Position numbers and translations under genes: made by a program. From Terrabacter sp. Root85 (GTDB lineage: Bacteria; Actinomycetota; Actinomycetes; Actinomycetales; Dermatophilaceae), in the NCBI RefSeq assembly GCF_001429185.1, contig NZ_LMIW01000008.1, positions 496,001-560,000 of the forward strand: a DNA stretch of 64,000 bases. Reading direction: 5' to 3'. A model generated the notes under the pieces. The model saw nothing but the letters and a program-made list of their open reading frames with translations. It was not told where the DNA came from and made no database searches. How positions within the stretch are numbered: the first letter of the stretch is position 1; each line of letters begins with the position of its first letter. This document shows positions 45,559 through 54,900 of the stretch, one piece after another.

Positions 45559-46443
45559 TCAGGCGCCGGGCTCGGTGACGAAGTCGATGAGCTCCTCGAC
45601 GCTCGCGAGCAGCGTCGGCTCGAGGTCGGCGTAGGTGCGCACCGTGCCGAGGATCCGCTTCCACGCGTTGGCGATGTCGGCCTGGCTCGCGTGGGCCCAC
45701 CCGAGCTCGGCGCAGATGCCGTGCTTCCACGACGTCCCGCGCGGGATGACCGGCCACTGCTGCCAGCCGAGCCGTTCCGGGCGCACGGACTGCCAGACGT
45801 CGACGTAGGGGTGGCCGAGGATGCGCACGTGCTGGGACAGGCCCGGGAGCGCCTGGGCCTGCGCGACGATGCGGGCCTCCTTGGTGCCGGGGACGAGGTG
45901 GTCGACGAGCACGCCGAGGCGCCGACCGGGTCCCGGCTGGAACTCGGAGATGATGCCGGCGAGGTCGTCGACGCCGTCCATGAGCTCGACGACGACGCCC
46001 TCGACGCGCAGGTCGTCGCCCCAGACCTTCTCGACGAGCTCGGCGTCGTGACGACCCTCGACGTAGATCCGCGACCCGCTCGCGACGCGCGCTCGCGCTC
46101 CCTCGACGGCGACCGAGCCGCTCGCGGTCCGGGACGCGGCCCGGCGGGCGTCGGCGAGGGCAGCGCCGGCGGCGGCCTGCGGGGGAGTGAGTGTCACCGG
46201 GGCGCCGTCGACGAGGAAGCCCGGGCCGAGGGGGAAGGCCTTGGTGCGCCCGCGGCGGTCCTCGAGGTGGACGACGTGCATGCCGCCGGCCTTCTCGACC
46301 CGCACGACGGCGCCGACCCAGCCGGTCTCGACCTCCTCGACGACGAGGTCGGGCTCGGCCGGGGTCGGGGTCGACCGGCCGCGGCGCGGGGCACGCCAGT
46401 CGCCGCTGAGCACGTCGGATCCGTAGCGATCGTTGGGGGACAC
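45559..46443 (-). CDS. DUF3097 family protein
   Basis: 294 residues from the GTG at 46443. The sequence starts VSPNDRYGSDVLSGDWRAPRRG, then PDLVVEEVETGWVGAVVRVEKAGGMHVVHLEDRRGRTKAFPLGPGFLVDG, and has IYVEGRHDAELVEKVWGDDLRVEGVVVELMDGVDDL, the conserved core of DUF3097, which resembles a Toprim-like nucleic-acid domain (E followed by a D-x-D-like pair). Widespread and of unknown function in actinobacteria, next to hrcA. Upstream in-frame codons reach 46569 but a -10 element eight bases before 46443 supports this start. Confidence 0.85.
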   Translation of the reverse strand: MSPNDRYGSDVLSGDWRAPRRGRSTPTPAEPDLVVEEVETGWVGAVVRVEKAGGMHVVHLEDRRGRTKAFPLGPGFLVDGAPVTLTPPQAAAGAALADARRAASRTASGSVAVEGARARVASGSRIYVEGRHDAELVEKVWGDDLRVEGVVVELMDGVDDLAGIISEFQPGPGRRLGVLVDHLVPGTKEARIVAQAQALPGLSQHVRILGHPYVDVWQSVRPERLGWQQWPVIPRGTSWKHGICAELGWAHASQADIANAWKRILGTVRTYADLEPTLLASVEELIDFVTEPGA

Positions 46444-46451
46444 GACTAGGG

Positions 46452-46457
46452 AGGGTA
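46452..46457 (-). promoter_or_regulatory. Predicted -10 element of the DUF3097 gene
   Basis: TACCCT on the minus strand is eight bases before the GTG at 46443 and overlaps the dispersed word GTATGCCG at 46455-46462. Confidence 0.4.
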
Positions 46458-46557
46458 TGCCGCTTGGTGGACCCGGACGCAGCCGCCACGCGGGCGGGGT
46501 CGGAGCTGCCCCGACGGCATACGGTTGGATGAAATCGGAGATCCGCGAGGCACGACG

Positions 46558-46589
46558 TAGACTTGGCACTCGTCGATCGAGAGTGCCAG
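46558..46589 (+). promoter_or_regulatory. hrcA promoter -10 element and CIRCE operator
   Basis: TAGACT (46558-46563) is followed directly by TTGGCACTC-N9-GAGTGCCAG (46563-46589), which matches the CIRCE heat-shock operator TTAGCACTC-N9-GAGTGCTAA with two symmetric changes. HrcA bound here would block its own promoter and that of dnaJ downstream. Confidence 0.9.
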
Positions 46590-46610
46590 ACCCGTGAAGG
46601 AGGGGACGCG

Positions 46611-47654
46611 ATGAGCGAGGACCGCAGGCTGATGGTGCTGCGCGCGATCGTGCAGGACTACGTCCAGACCTCCGAGCCCGTGGGGAGCCGGGCCCTCGTC
46701 GAGCGCCACCACCTCGGCGTCAGCGCCGCGACCGTGCGCAACGACATGGCCCTGCTCGAGGAGGAGGGCCTGATCCACGCGCCGCACACGTCGGCCGGGC
46801 GCGTGCCCACCGACGCCGGTTACCGCGTCTTCGTCGACCGCCTGAGCGCCGTCAAGCCCCTCGGGTCGGGCGAGCGCCGGGCCATCGGCCAGTTCCTCGA
46901 GGGCGCCGTCGACCTCGACGACGTCGTCGACCGCACCGTGCGCCTGCTCGCGAGCCTGACCCGTCAGGTCGCCGTCGTGCAGTACCCCTCGCTCACGCGG
47001 TCGACCGTGCGCCACATCGAGCTCGTGCCGATGGGGTCCTCGCACCTGATGATCGTGCTCATCGTCAACACCGGGCGCGTCGAGCAGCGCGTCGTCGACA
47101 CGGGCCGCGTGCTCTCCGACGGCACGGGCGAGGCGCTGGTCGCCACGATCCGCGCGCGCATCAACGAGGTGGCGGCCGGCGTGCCGTTCACCGTGGCCGC
47201 GACCCGCCTTCGGCGCCTCGTCGACGAGGCCGACGAGGCCGACCGTGCCGCCATGGAGGCCGTGGTGTCCGCCCTCGGCGACGCCCTCGTCGAGGAGCGT
47301 GAGGAGCGCGTCGTCCTCGCCGGTCAGGCCAACCTCGCACGCGCCGGCACCGACTTCCCCCGCACCATCGGCCCGATCCTCGAGGCCCTCGAGGAGCACG
47401 TGACGCTGCTGCGCCTGCTCGGCCAGCTCGGCGACGACCCCGACCTCGTCTCCGTGCGCATCGGGTCCGAGAACCCCGTGACCGGGCTCCAGTCTACGTC
47501 CCTCGTGTCGATGGGCTATGGCTCCGGTGCCGAGCGCGTCGCGAGCCTCGGAGTGCTGGGCCCGACCCGCATGGACTACCCCACGACGATGGCCTCGGTC
47601 CGCGCCGTCGCGCGCTACGTCTCCGAGATCCTCGACGAGAACCAGGCCACCTGA
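46611..47654 (+). CDS. hrcA: Heat-inducible transcriptional repressor HrcA
   Basis: 347 residues. HrcA binds CIRCE and represses chaperone genes. N-terminal winged helix: [74 protein letters not shown], the family signature. A GAF-like C-terminal domain follows. GAAGGAGG lies about eight bases before the ATG. A CIRCE site sits 22 bases upstream, so it is autoregulated. dnaJ follows after 82 bases. Confidence 0.97.
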   Translation: MSEDRRLMVLRAIVQDYVQTSEPVGSRALVERHHLGVSAATVRNDMALLEEEGLIHAPHTSAGRVPTDAGYRVFVDRLSAVKPLGSGERRAIGQFLEGAVDLDDVVDRTVRLLASLTRQVAVVQYPSLTRSTVRHIELVPMGSSHLMIVLIVNTGRVEQRVVDTGRVLSDGTGEALVATIRARINEVAAGVPFTVAATRLRRLVDEADEADRAAMEAVVSALGDALVEEREERVVLAGQANLARAGTDFPRTIGPILEALEEHVTLLRLLGQLGDDPDLVSVRIGSENPVTGLQSTSLVSMGYGSGAERVASLGVLGPTRMDYPTTMASVRAVARYVSEILDENQAT

Positions 47655-47736
47655 CCCACCTGCAGCACAGCGGCCAGTCCGCCGGCGCAGCGCCGCGCCG
47701 GAACCGAAAGCACCACGTACCAAAAGGAATCTCAGC

Positions 47737-48870
47737 TTGAACGACTACTACGCCGTCCTCGGGGTCTCGCGCGACGCGAGCCAGGAGGAGATCAAGAAGG
47801 CCTACCGTCGGCTCGCCCGCAAGCTGCACCCGGACGTGAATCCCGGCGCCGAGGCCGAGGAGGAGTTCAAGCGGGTCTCGCAGGCCTACGACGTGCTCTC
47901 CGACCCGCAGAAGCGCCAGTCCTTCGACATGGGCGCCGACCCCTTCGCCTCGGGTGGTGGCGCCGGTTTCGGTGCGGGACAGGGTTTCTCGTTCAGCGAC
48001 GTCATGGACGCCTTCTTCGGCGCGGGCGCCCAGGCCGGCACGCGCGGACCCCGGGCCCGCGTGCAGCGCGGCCAGGACGCCCTCGTGCGCCTCGACATCG
48101 ACCTGTCGAAGGCCGTCTTCGGCTCCGAGGAGGAGCTGACGCTCGACACCGCGGTCGGCTGCAAGCGCTGCGACGGCGACGGAGCCGAGCCCGGGACCGG
48201 TCGCCAGACCTGCCAGATCTGCAAGGGCGCCGGTGAGGTGCAGCAGATCCAGCGGAGCTTCCTCGGCCAGGTCATGACCTCGCGCCCGTGCGTCAACTGC
48301 CAGGGCTACGGCTCGACCCTCACCGACCCGTGCCACGACTGCTCGGGTGACGGCCGCGTGCGCACCCGTCGCTCGCTCAAGCTCAAGGTGCCCGCGGGCG
48401 TCGACACCGGCACCCGCATCCAGCTGACCGGAGAGGGCGAGGTCGGCCCCGGCAACGGGCCCAAGGCCGACCTCTACGTCGAGATCCGCGTCGTCAACCA
48501 CGACACCTACACGCGTCGCGGTGACGACCTGCACTGCAACGTCGAGCTGCCCATGGCCGCGGCCGCGCTCGGCACGAGCTTCAAGCTGTCCACCTTCGAC
48601 GGCATGCAGGACCTCGAGATCAAGCCCGGCACGCAGAGCGGCGACGTGCTGACCCTGCGCGGCCTCGGCGTCACCCACCTGCGCCACGGGGGTCGCGGCG
48701 ACCTGCTCGTGCACGCCACGGTGCAGACGCCGACCCGCCTGACCGAGGAGCAGCGGGAGCTGCTGCACCAGTTCGCGACCCTGCGCGGCGAGGAGCGGCA
48801 CGAGGGTCGCCTCACCCCCGCCAACAAGGGGCTGTTCGGCAAGCTGCGCGACGCCTTCAAGGAGAAGTGA
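47737..48870 (+). CDS. dnaJ: Chaperone protein DnaJ
   Basis: 377 residues from an unusual TTG start, supported by AAAGGA eight bases upstream and the conserved [37 protein letters not shown] is at 31-33, a Gly/Phe region at about 60-95, and four zinc motifs CxxCxGxG ([32 protein letters not shown]) follow. Type I DnaJ, cochaperone of DnaK. This is the hrcA-linked DnaJ2 of actinobacteria; another copy near dnaK is expected elsewhere. Confidence 0.97.
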   Translation: MNDYYAVLGVSRDASQEEIKKAYRRLARKLHPDVNPGAEAEEEFKRVSQAYDVLSDPQKRQSFDMGADPFASGGGAGFGAGQGFSFSDVMDAFFGAGAQAGTRGPRARVQRGQDALVRLDIDLSKAVFGSEEELTLDTAVGCKRCDGDGAEPGTGRQTCQICKGAGEVQQIQRSFLGQVMTSRPCVNCQGYGSTLTDPCHDCSGDGRVRTRRSLKLKVPAGVDTGTRIQLTGEGEVGPGNGPKADLYVEIRVVNHDTYTRRGDDLHCNVELPMAAAALGTSFKLSTFDGMQDLEIKPGTQSGDVLTLRGLGVTHLRHGGRGDLLVHATVQTPTRLTEEQRELLHQFATLRGEERHEGRLTPANKGLFGKLRDAFKEK

Positions 48871-48888
48871 CCCCCACGTGAGCGCCCG

Positions 48889-49632
48889 GTGACCCACCAG
48901 CTCTTCCTCGGCGAGCCGTCCGAGGTCGCCGGCGCCGTGGTCGGGGCGTCCCTGCTCCTCGACGGTGCCGAGGGGCGCCACGCCGCGACGGTCGTGCGCC
49001 TCCGACCGGGTGAGCGCTACTTCGTCGCCGACGGTGCGGGCCGGCGCGCCCTGCTCGAGGCCACCGACGTCGACCGGGCGTGGGTGCGGGGCCGCGTGAT
49101 CGAGGTCAGCGACGAGGCCGAGCCGGCCCCACGCCTCGTCCTCGTCCAGGCCCTCGCCAAGGGCGACCGCGACGAGCAGGCCGTCGAGGCCGCCACCGAG
49201 CTCGGTGTCGACGAGGTCGTGCCGTGGCAGGCGGAGCGCTCCGTCGTCGTCTGGCGCGGAGACCGCGCCGCCAAGTCACTGGCCAAGTGGGCCGCGGTGG
49301 TGGCCCGGGCGACCAAGCAGTCACGCCGGTCGCGTGTGCCGGTGACGTCCCCCGCGATCGGGCTCGCTCCGCTCGTGGCCCGTGTCGGGGAGGCCGCCCT
49401 CACGCTCGTGCTCCACGAGGACGCCACCGAGCCGCTCGCGTCCGTCGAGCTGCCCGCATCGGGCGACGTGCTCGTGGTCGTCGGTCCGGAGGGTGGCATC
49501 ACCGACCGCGAGATCGAGGCCCTCAGCGCCGCGGGAGCGCGACCGGTCCGGCTCGGGTCGACGATCCTGCGGGCGTCGTCCGCCGGTCCCGCCGCCCTCG
49601 CCGTCCTCAGCGCACGCACCCGCTGGACCTGA
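48889..49632 (+). CDS. rsmE: 16S rRNA (uracil-1498-N3)-methyltransferase
   Basis: 247 residues from a GTG. A PUA-like N-terminal domain is followed by a SPOUT (trefoil-knot) domain with LVLVQALAKGDRDEQAVEAATELGVDEVVPWQAERSVV, then VLVVVGPEGGITDREIEAL and VRLGSTILRASSAGPAALAVLS. These are the RsmE hallmarks. Methylates U1498 of 16S rRNA. Follows dnaJ by 18 bases in the usual actinobacterial order. Confidence 0.95.
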   Translation: MTHQLFLGEPSEVAGAVVGASLLLDGAEGRHAATVVRLRPGERYFVADGAGRRALLEATDVDRAWVRGRVIEVSDEAEPAPRLVLVQALAKGDRDEQAVEAATELGVDEVVPWQAERSVVVWRGDRAAKSLAKWAAVVARATKQSRRSRVPVTSPAIGLAPLVARVGEAALTLVLHEDATEPLASVELPASGDVLVVVGPEGGITDREIEALSAAGARPVRLGSTILRASSAGPAALAVLSARTRWT

Positions 49633-49648
49633 CGGCATACGCCCTCTG

Positions 49649-49696
49649 GTTCGAGGTGATCCCGTCAGGGGTCTGGGTGCCGCGATCACCTCGAAC
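49649..49696. terminator. Long-loop inverted repeat after rsmE
   Basis: GTTCGAGGTGATC (49649-49661) is perfectly repeated in inverted form, GATCACCTCGAAC (49684-49696), around a 22-base loop, between convergent rsmE and the GerMN/Gmad2 gene. It may end transcription both ways; the long loop is unusual for a terminator. Confidence 0.6.
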
Positions 49697-49714
49697 GGGG
49701 CGGAGCGGGTCCGG

Positions 49715-50908
49715 TCAGCGAGCGGTCACGGGGACGAGCTGCTCCGCGATCGGCGACCCGTCCTTCGCGCTGCTGGCGAAGACGCGGACGACGTAGGCGC
49801 CGGGCGCCAGCGACGTCTTCGTGGTGAACCGGTACGTGCCGCGGTCCGGGGCACCCACCGAAGCCGTCGTGAAGCCCTGGTCGACGCGCTGGCCGTCGCG
49901 GAGGAGCTCCCACTCGACGGTGGCCTCGAACGTGCTGGCGACGCCCTTGACGGTGAGCCGTGCGCCGGCCTTGACGGCGGAGCCCCGGGCCGGCTCGTCG
50001 ACCCAGACGGGTGCGACCTGGTCGAGGACCGTCATCGGGTCGGTGGGCCGCGTGAAGGACGCCGAGACCGGGTGGCCCGGTGAGACCTCGTTGCCGCCGT
50101 CGGCGAGCTCGAAGCGGACGGGCCGTGCCGTGCCCGCCGCGGCCTGTGCGGTCCAGCCGAGCTGCTCCGCGGCGAGGGAGTCCGTGCTGGTCGTGCCCGA
50201 CGAGAGGCGGACGGTGATCGCGCCCGGACCGATCGTCACCGACTGCACGGTCACCCCCGACCACGCGAACGCGTAGGAGGAGCCCTTCGGCGGGGTGCCC
50301 GTCGCGAGGCGGAGCGCGGCCAGGGCCCTGGCTTCACCGGTCACGGGCGTCGTGACACCGGTCGACACGAACTCGCGGAAGAGACGGAGCTGGTCGCTGC
50401 CGGCCACGAGCGGGCCGAGGTAGTAGACCGGCACGCTCGCGGTCGTCGTGGCCGGAGGCGGGAGCGCGGTCGTCGCCGGGGAGGTCGGCCGCTGCGCGGT
50501 CTGGGTCGGGACGCTCGACGGTGCGCCGGACGAGGTCGGGGTCGACGCCCGCGCGGTCGAGGTGGCCACGGCGGTCGGAGTCCCGGCGACCGGTGGTGTC
50601 GGCGCGGACGGCCGGTTCACGGCCCAGACGGTGCCGGCGACGAGGACGGCGGCGGCCGCCGCCACCGCAGGCACGAGCCACCGGTGGCGCCGGGACCCGG
50701 GGCCGGCGCCGGGGCCGGCCCCCCAGGACGACTCGTCCGACGCATGGGCGTCGGCGAGGATCGCGCCGAGTCGGTCGGTCGGGGTGATCGACCGCGCCTC
50801 GGCATCGAGGGCGCGGCGCACCCGGTCCTCGACGGGGCGCAGGCCGGCACCGATGAGGGTCGGCTCCTCGCCGGGCGTCTCGCCCGGTCGCGTCGGCTCG
50901 GTGTTCAT
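49715..50908 (-). CDS. Membrane protein with GerMN and Gmad2 domains, possible anti-sigma partner
   Basis: 397 residues. A cytoplasmic N-terminus (about 1-72), with a helix VEDRVRRALDAEARSITPTDRLGAILADAHA, is followed by one membrane helix (HRWLVPAVAAAAAVLVAGTVWAV), a Thr/Ser/Pro-rich linker, a GerMN-like domain (VPVYYLGPLVAGSDQLRLFREF ... ALAALRLATGTPPKGSSYAFAW) and a C-terminal Gmad2 immunoglobulin-like domain (VWVDEPARGSAVKAGARLTVKGVASTFEATVEWELLRDGQ). These domains occur in spore-germination and cell-envelope proteins. The ATG overlaps the ECF sigma stop (ATGA). An anti-sigma or sensor role is inferred from topology and coupling only. Confidence 0.78.
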   Translation of the reverse strand: MNTEPTRPGETPGEEPTLIGAGLRPVEDRVRRALDAEARSITPTDRLGAILADAHASDESSWGAGPGAGPGSRRHRWLVPAVAAAAAVLVAGTVWAVNRPSAPTPPVAGTPTAVATSTARASTPTSSGAPSSVPTQTAQRPTSPATTALPPPATTTASVPVYYLGPLVAGSDQLRLFREFVSTGVTTPVTGEARALAALRLATGTPPKGSSYAFAWSGVTVQSVTIGPGAITVRLSSGTTSTDSLAAEQLGWTAQAAAGTARPVRFELADGGNEVSPGHPVSASFTRPTDPMTVLDQVAPVWVDEPARGSAVKAGARLTVKGVASTFEATVEWELLRDGQRVDQGFTTASVGAPDRGTYRFTTKTSLAPGAYVVRVFASSAKDGSPIAEQLVPVTAR

Positions 50909-51567
50909 GACAGCTCCAGGGGGTCGATGGTGCGGCGCAGGGCCGTCAGGCCGCGGTGGGCGTGGGTCTTCACGGCGCCGGGGGAGATCTCGAGGGTGTG
51001 GGCGATCTGGGCCTCGGAGAGGTCGGAGTAGTAGCGCAGCACGAGCACCTCCCGCTGCCGGGAGGGCAGGGTGCGCAGCGCGTCCAGGACGGCGTCGCGG
51101 TCGGCCGTGTGGAGCACCTGGGTCTCGGCGCTGCCGTGGGTGCCTCGACCCGGGGCGTCGGCGGCGCCCGCGTCGCGGACGTTCTGGCGGTTGACGACGA
51201 CGGTGTGCCGCTGCACCGACCGGCACCCGTTGACGACGGCGGTCTGGAGGTAGCCGACGACGCGGCCGCCGTCCCGGATGGCCGACCAGCTGCGGTGCGT
51301 CGCGACGAACGCGTCCTGCACGACGTCCTCCGCTGCCAGCTGGTCGCGCAGCAGCAGCCAGGCCAGGCGGACGAGCCGGTGCCAGTGCGCGTGGTAGAGC
51401 TCGGTGATGGCGACGTCGGGGTCGGTCGGCAGCTCGGACCCGCCGGGGGTGACCACTCCCGCGGCGTCCGGGGCGGGAGCCCCACCACCGCCAGTGGCGG
51501 GACGACCAGCGGCCCCGGAGGCCGCGGGGTCGCTGAGCTGGCCGGCCGGCATACCCAACGTTCTCAC
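50905..51567 (-). CDS. ECF-type RNA polymerase sigma factor
   Basis: 220 residues. Region 2 at about 57-95: ITELYHAHWHRLVRLAWLLLRDQLAAEDVVQDAFVATHRSW, with the DAEDVVQDxF-like box. Region 4 at about 160-215: LRTLPSRQREVLVLRYYSDLSEAQIAHTLEISPGAVKTHAHRGLTALR. Typical of the SigE/SigM-like actinobacterial ECF group. The N-terminal 50 residues are an Ala/Gly/Pro-rich extension; the GTG start could be followed by a later start. Its stop overlaps the next gene's ATG. Target promoters are unknown. Confidence 0.9.
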   Translation of the reverse strand: MRTLGMPAGQLSDPAASGAAGRPATGGGGAPAPDAAGVVTPGGSELPTDPDVAITELYHAHWHRLVRLAWLLLRDQLAAEDVVQDAFVATHRSWSAIRDGGRVVGYLQTAVVNGCRSVQRHTVVVNRQNVRDAGAADAPGRGTHGSAETQVLHTADRDAVLDALRTLPSRQREVLVLRYYSDLSEAQIAHTLEISPGAVKTHAHRGLTALRRTIDPLELS

Positions 51568-51691
51568 GGACAGATGACGCGCAACGGGAGCACAGGGTTG
51601 ACACGTCGGAGGCGTGAGGGTCCGGAATGCGCCGCAGGTCCACGGCTGCCCGGGGGCTGCCGTGGACCTGCGGTTCGAGCGACCGGTCGGG

Positions 51692-54667
51692 TCAGCCGGC
51701 CGCCTTGGCCAGGACCTCGACCTCGCTGACGGTCATGTAGCTCGCCGCCGTCATGACGACCCGCACTGCCGAGGTACGTGTGGGGGTGATCGGCACCGTC
51801 ACCACCGGTGCGGCTGGTCCGCTCGCAGCCACCGTCACCTCGCTCGACACGGGGGTCCAGGTGCTGCCGACGAGCGCCTCGACGTGGAGCGTCCGGGCGT
51901 AGCTGACGTTCCCGCCGTCCTGGTAGAAGCGGGTCGTCACCCGGGTGACGTCCCGAGCGCCGGGCAGTGTGACCGTCAGGGTGTCGCCGGGACGCTGGGT
52001 GCCCGAGCGCCAGTTCGACCAGGCCTTGTCGGTCAGCACGCCGTTGACGATGCCCTGCACGGAGTAGCCCGGCTCCGTGAAGGTGGCCGAGGCCGTCGTG
52101 CCCGGGGCGAGGGCCGCATTGGCCTCGACCGGCTCGGTCACCGTGACGACCGCCGTGGCCGGTGCGGTGGACCCGTCGGGCAGGGTGGCTCGGCCGGGCA
52201 GCGTGACCGTGCCGAGCGAGTCGTACGCCGCGCCGGTCGTGTCCCACGCCACCGGCAGGGTGACCGTCACGTCGTAGCGGTCCGACGTCGCCGTGACGGT
52301 TGCCGGCAGGTCCGGCGTGCCGCCGACGTACGTGCGTGCCGCGGCCGGCGTGGTCGACGAGATGGCGTCAACGGTGACGACGGCCCGCGCCGCGTACTCC
52401 CGCCCGGTGGCGGGGTCGGTGGCCGTGCCGAAGACGAAGACCTGGCCCGGGCGGGCCCACCGCACCGCGGGCACGGGGCGCCACGTCACGGGCAGGGCGG
52501 CCGTCGCGGCGCCGACGCGGTCGGGCGTCACCGCCGTGGGAAGGGTCGGAGCAACTCCGGGCATCGTGAAGACCGCGACGTCGGCGACGCCGCGCACGGT
52601 CTCGTCGACGAGTCGCCACCGCTGGTTCGCGGCGGCGTTCGGCTGCCAGACCCCCACGGACGAGCCGTCGGCCGTGGCCTGTCCGCCCACCTCGACGTTG
52701 CCGGGACCGGTCGCGCTCGAGATCGTCCACGTGCCGTCGCCCGTGGTCGAGAGGTACCACTGTGCCGTTGCGTCTGGCGTGGTCTGCGCCGCCTCGAGGA
52801 CCAGAGCGCCGGATCGCAGGGCGACCTGACGACCGTCGAGTGCTCGCAGCTGGTAGCGCTCACGGTTCGTGTCACCGCCCGTGACCTTCGTCGCGGTCCA
52901 GAGCTGGTCGGCGCTCGCGGTGTCCGTCGTGCGGATCGCGATACCGGTCTGCTCGGCGTCGAGGGAGCGCCCGCTCTGGACGCCGACGAAGCGGTACACG
53001 TGGCCCTCCTGGAAGGTCGGCGCGTCCGTGGCGACGCCACGGACGTCGGAGACGACGAGGGTCGTGACGGACTGGGCCGGCACTCGCACCGTGGCCGAGG
53101 TGCCGTCGACCGCCACCGGGGTCTGCGACCGGAGTGCGCCGTCGGCGTCGGTGACGACGACGGTCACGCTGGCCTTGGGGCCGATCTTGCCGAACTTCGA
53201 GAGGTCGATCGCGAGGTCCTGCGCTGTCGTCGATCCGTTCGTGTGCACGAGGGTCGCGGTGCGCGCGTCCGGACGGATCGCCGCGATCGTGCTCGTGTCG
53301 TCGACCTTGACGACGTGGTCGCCGGGACGGATGTAGTGCGTGAAGTTGCGCACGGTGTTGAACTTCTGGTTCGTGTAGATGGGGCAGGTGGCCAGCGTGT
53401 CCTTGGCCGTGCAGTCGAAGCGCATCTGGATGCTGCCCCAGTTGGCGCCCGCCGCGCTCTCCCCGCCGGGCTTCATGTTGTCGTAGTCCTCGACGGGCTG
53501 CCAGAAGACCCACGCCGAGGGCTCGAGCTCGCGCAGGTCGTCGGTCATCCGCTGCGCCATGCCGATACCGGGCTCCATGGAGGTGAAGCTCTGGCCGTTG
53601 CCCCAGCTGCCCTCGACCTCGGACATCCACAGAGGCTTGTCGTCGGACTTGCTGAGGTCACGCACGGCCGTCCGCTGGGCGGTGCCGTAGGTGTGGACGT
53701 TCATCCGCGACACGGCGGCCTTGACGTCGGCCGGGTAGCTCATCCAGTTGGTGACGAAGGTCCCGGGGTTGGTCTCGTCCATCGCCGCGATCTTCGCGTC
53801 GGTCCCTGAGCCCGCGAGGCGCTGGTCGAGCGAGCGCACGACGTCCTGCTGCAGCTGTGGTCCGATGTGGGCGCCCTCCTGGCGGCCGCCGGTGGGCCGG
53901 CCGTCGGCGCCGAGCTGGGTGCCCCAGTAGCTCGTGTTCGGCTCGTTGAAGGGGTCGATGGTGTCGACCTTGATGCCGTGCGCCGCCTCCAGGTGCTCGG
54001 TCACCTTGACGAGGTATGTCGTGAAGTCGCCGATGCTCGTGCGCTTGAGCTGGTCCTGGCCGGCGTTGTAGTTCCCCGAGACGTAGCCGCTCTCGGTCAT
54101 GAACCATGGCGGGGAGTTGCTGAAGGTCTCCCACTTCGTGATGCCGCCCTTGATGCGGTCGACCCACCAGCGCTGGGTCTGGTCGGCATCCCAGTTCCAG
54201 TCGGCCGCGTCGTCGGGCGACCACCAGTCGACGTCGGTCCGCGTCGTGCCCGCCGGTGCCTTCCACCAGCCCTGCACGGCGCCGCCGGGACGCAGGTAGT
54301 CCTCGACGTCCGGCGCGTTGCCGCCGCCGATGTTGTAGCGCGCGATGTTGAGCGCGAGCCCGTCCTTGCCGAAGACGAGGTCGGCGAGCTTGTTGCGGAC
54401 GGCGTCGGGGTAGTCGCCTGTCGCGTTGGCGAACCACACGAGGCTCGTGCCCCAGCCCTCGAAGGCGGGCTGCTGGTAGGACGGGTCGGGCGTGAGGCGC
54501 ACGACGGGGACACCGTCGCCGCTGGGGGAGGCGGCCGTGGCGGAGGTCGTGGAAGCAGCGGCCGGTGCGGGCGCCGCAACGGCGACGGAACCGGCGAGCA
54601 GCGAGCCGACGGCGACCGTGACGGTCGCCAGGGCGCCCGAGGCGACGCGGGTGGGACGGGGTCTCAT
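51692..54667 (-). CDS. Secreted GH30-like glycosidase (endo-beta-1,6-galactanase type) with lectin and Ig-like modules
   Basis: 991 residues. Signal peptide at about 1-38. The catalytic domain (about 55-500) has FEGWGTSLVWFANATGDYPDAVRNKLADLVFG, the acid/base region DTIDPFNEPNTSYWGTQ (E242) and the nucleophile region KPLWMSEVEGSWGNG (E350), matching the GH30 endo-beta-1,6-galactanase group. After a beta sandwich come a ricin-type lectin-like module (YRFVGVQSGRSLDAEQ ... DQLWTATKV ... QWYLSTTGDGTW), two Ig-like Big_4-type modules, and a C-terminal F5/8-type discoidin domain (STWTPVSSEVTVAASGP ... SEVEVLAK). Divergent from a LacI repressor gene. Substrate, probably a plant arabinogalactan, is inference. 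Confidence 0.85.
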   Translation of the reverse strand: MRPRPTRVASGALATVTVAVGSLLAGSVAVAAPAPAAASTTSATAASPSGDGVPVVRLTPDPSYQQPAFEGWGTSLVWFANATGDYPDAVRNKLADLVFGKDGLALNIARYNIGGGNAPDVEDYLRPGGAVQGWWKAPAGTTRTDVDWWSPDDAADWNWDADQTQRWWVDRIKGGITKWETFSNSPPWFMTESGYVSGNYNAGQDQLKRTSIGDFTTYLVKVTEHLEAAHGIKVDTIDPFNEPNTSYWGTQLGADGRPTGGRQEGAHIGPQLQQDVVRSLDQRLAGSGTDAKIAAMDETNPGTFVTNWMSYPADVKAAVSRMNVHTYGTAQRTAVRDLSKSDDKPLWMSEVEGSWGNGQSFTSMEPGIGMAQRMTDDLRELEPSAWVFWQPVEDYDNMKPGGESAAGANWGSIQMRFDCTAKDTLATCPIYTNQKFNTVRNFTHYIRPGDHVVKVDDTSTIAAIRPDARTATLVHTNGSTTAQDLAIDLSKFGKIGPKASVTVVVTDADGALRSQTPVAVDGTSATVRVPAQSVTTLVVSDVRGVATDAPTFQEGHVYRFVGVQSGRSLDAEQTGIAIRTTDTASADQLWTATKVTGGDTNRERYQLRALDGRQVALRSGALVLEAAQTTPDATAQWYLSTTGDGTWTISSATGPGNVEVGGQATADGSSVGVWQPNAAANQRWRLVDETVRGVADVAVFTMPGVAPTLPTAVTPDRVGAATAALPVTWRPVPAVRWARPGQVFVFGTATDPATGREYAARAVVTVDAISSTTPAAARTYVGGTPDLPATVTATSDRYDVTVTLPVAWDTTGAAYDSLGTVTLPGRATLPDGSTAPATAVVTVTEPVEANAALAPGTTASATFTEPGYSVQGIVNGVLTDKAWSNWRSGTQRPGDTLTVTLPGARDVTRVTTRFYQDGGNVSYARTLHVEALVGSTWTPVSSEVTVAASGPAAPVVTVPITPTRTSAVRVVMTAASYMTVSEVEVLAKAAG

Positions 54668-54740
54668 GGGTTGGTGCCTTCCTGGAGCGACGGCGGTGGC
54701 GGTCCGGGGTGAATGCGCACCCCACGCCCGGAATGAGCGT

Positions 54741-54756
54741 ATGTTTGCGCAAACAT
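54741..54756. promoter_or_regulatory. Perfect 16-base LacI-type operator
   Basis: ATGTTTGCGCAAACAT is a perfect palindrome with the central CG typical of LacI-family operators. It lies between the divergent glycosidase (ATG 54667) and LacI gene (GTG 54901), in a locally AT-richer stretch. Confidence 0.85.
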
Positions 54757-54900
54757 CGGCCGTCGACACGGTCCCAGCCGGGCTGGACGGGTGTCAAGGG
54801 GCCGTCTCGCGGCGGCTGGCAGGATGGCGTCGGAAGCGGACGGCATACGCGAGCAGGACGAATGGGACGAGCAGGAGGAACGGTGGGGGAGCGACGAGCG

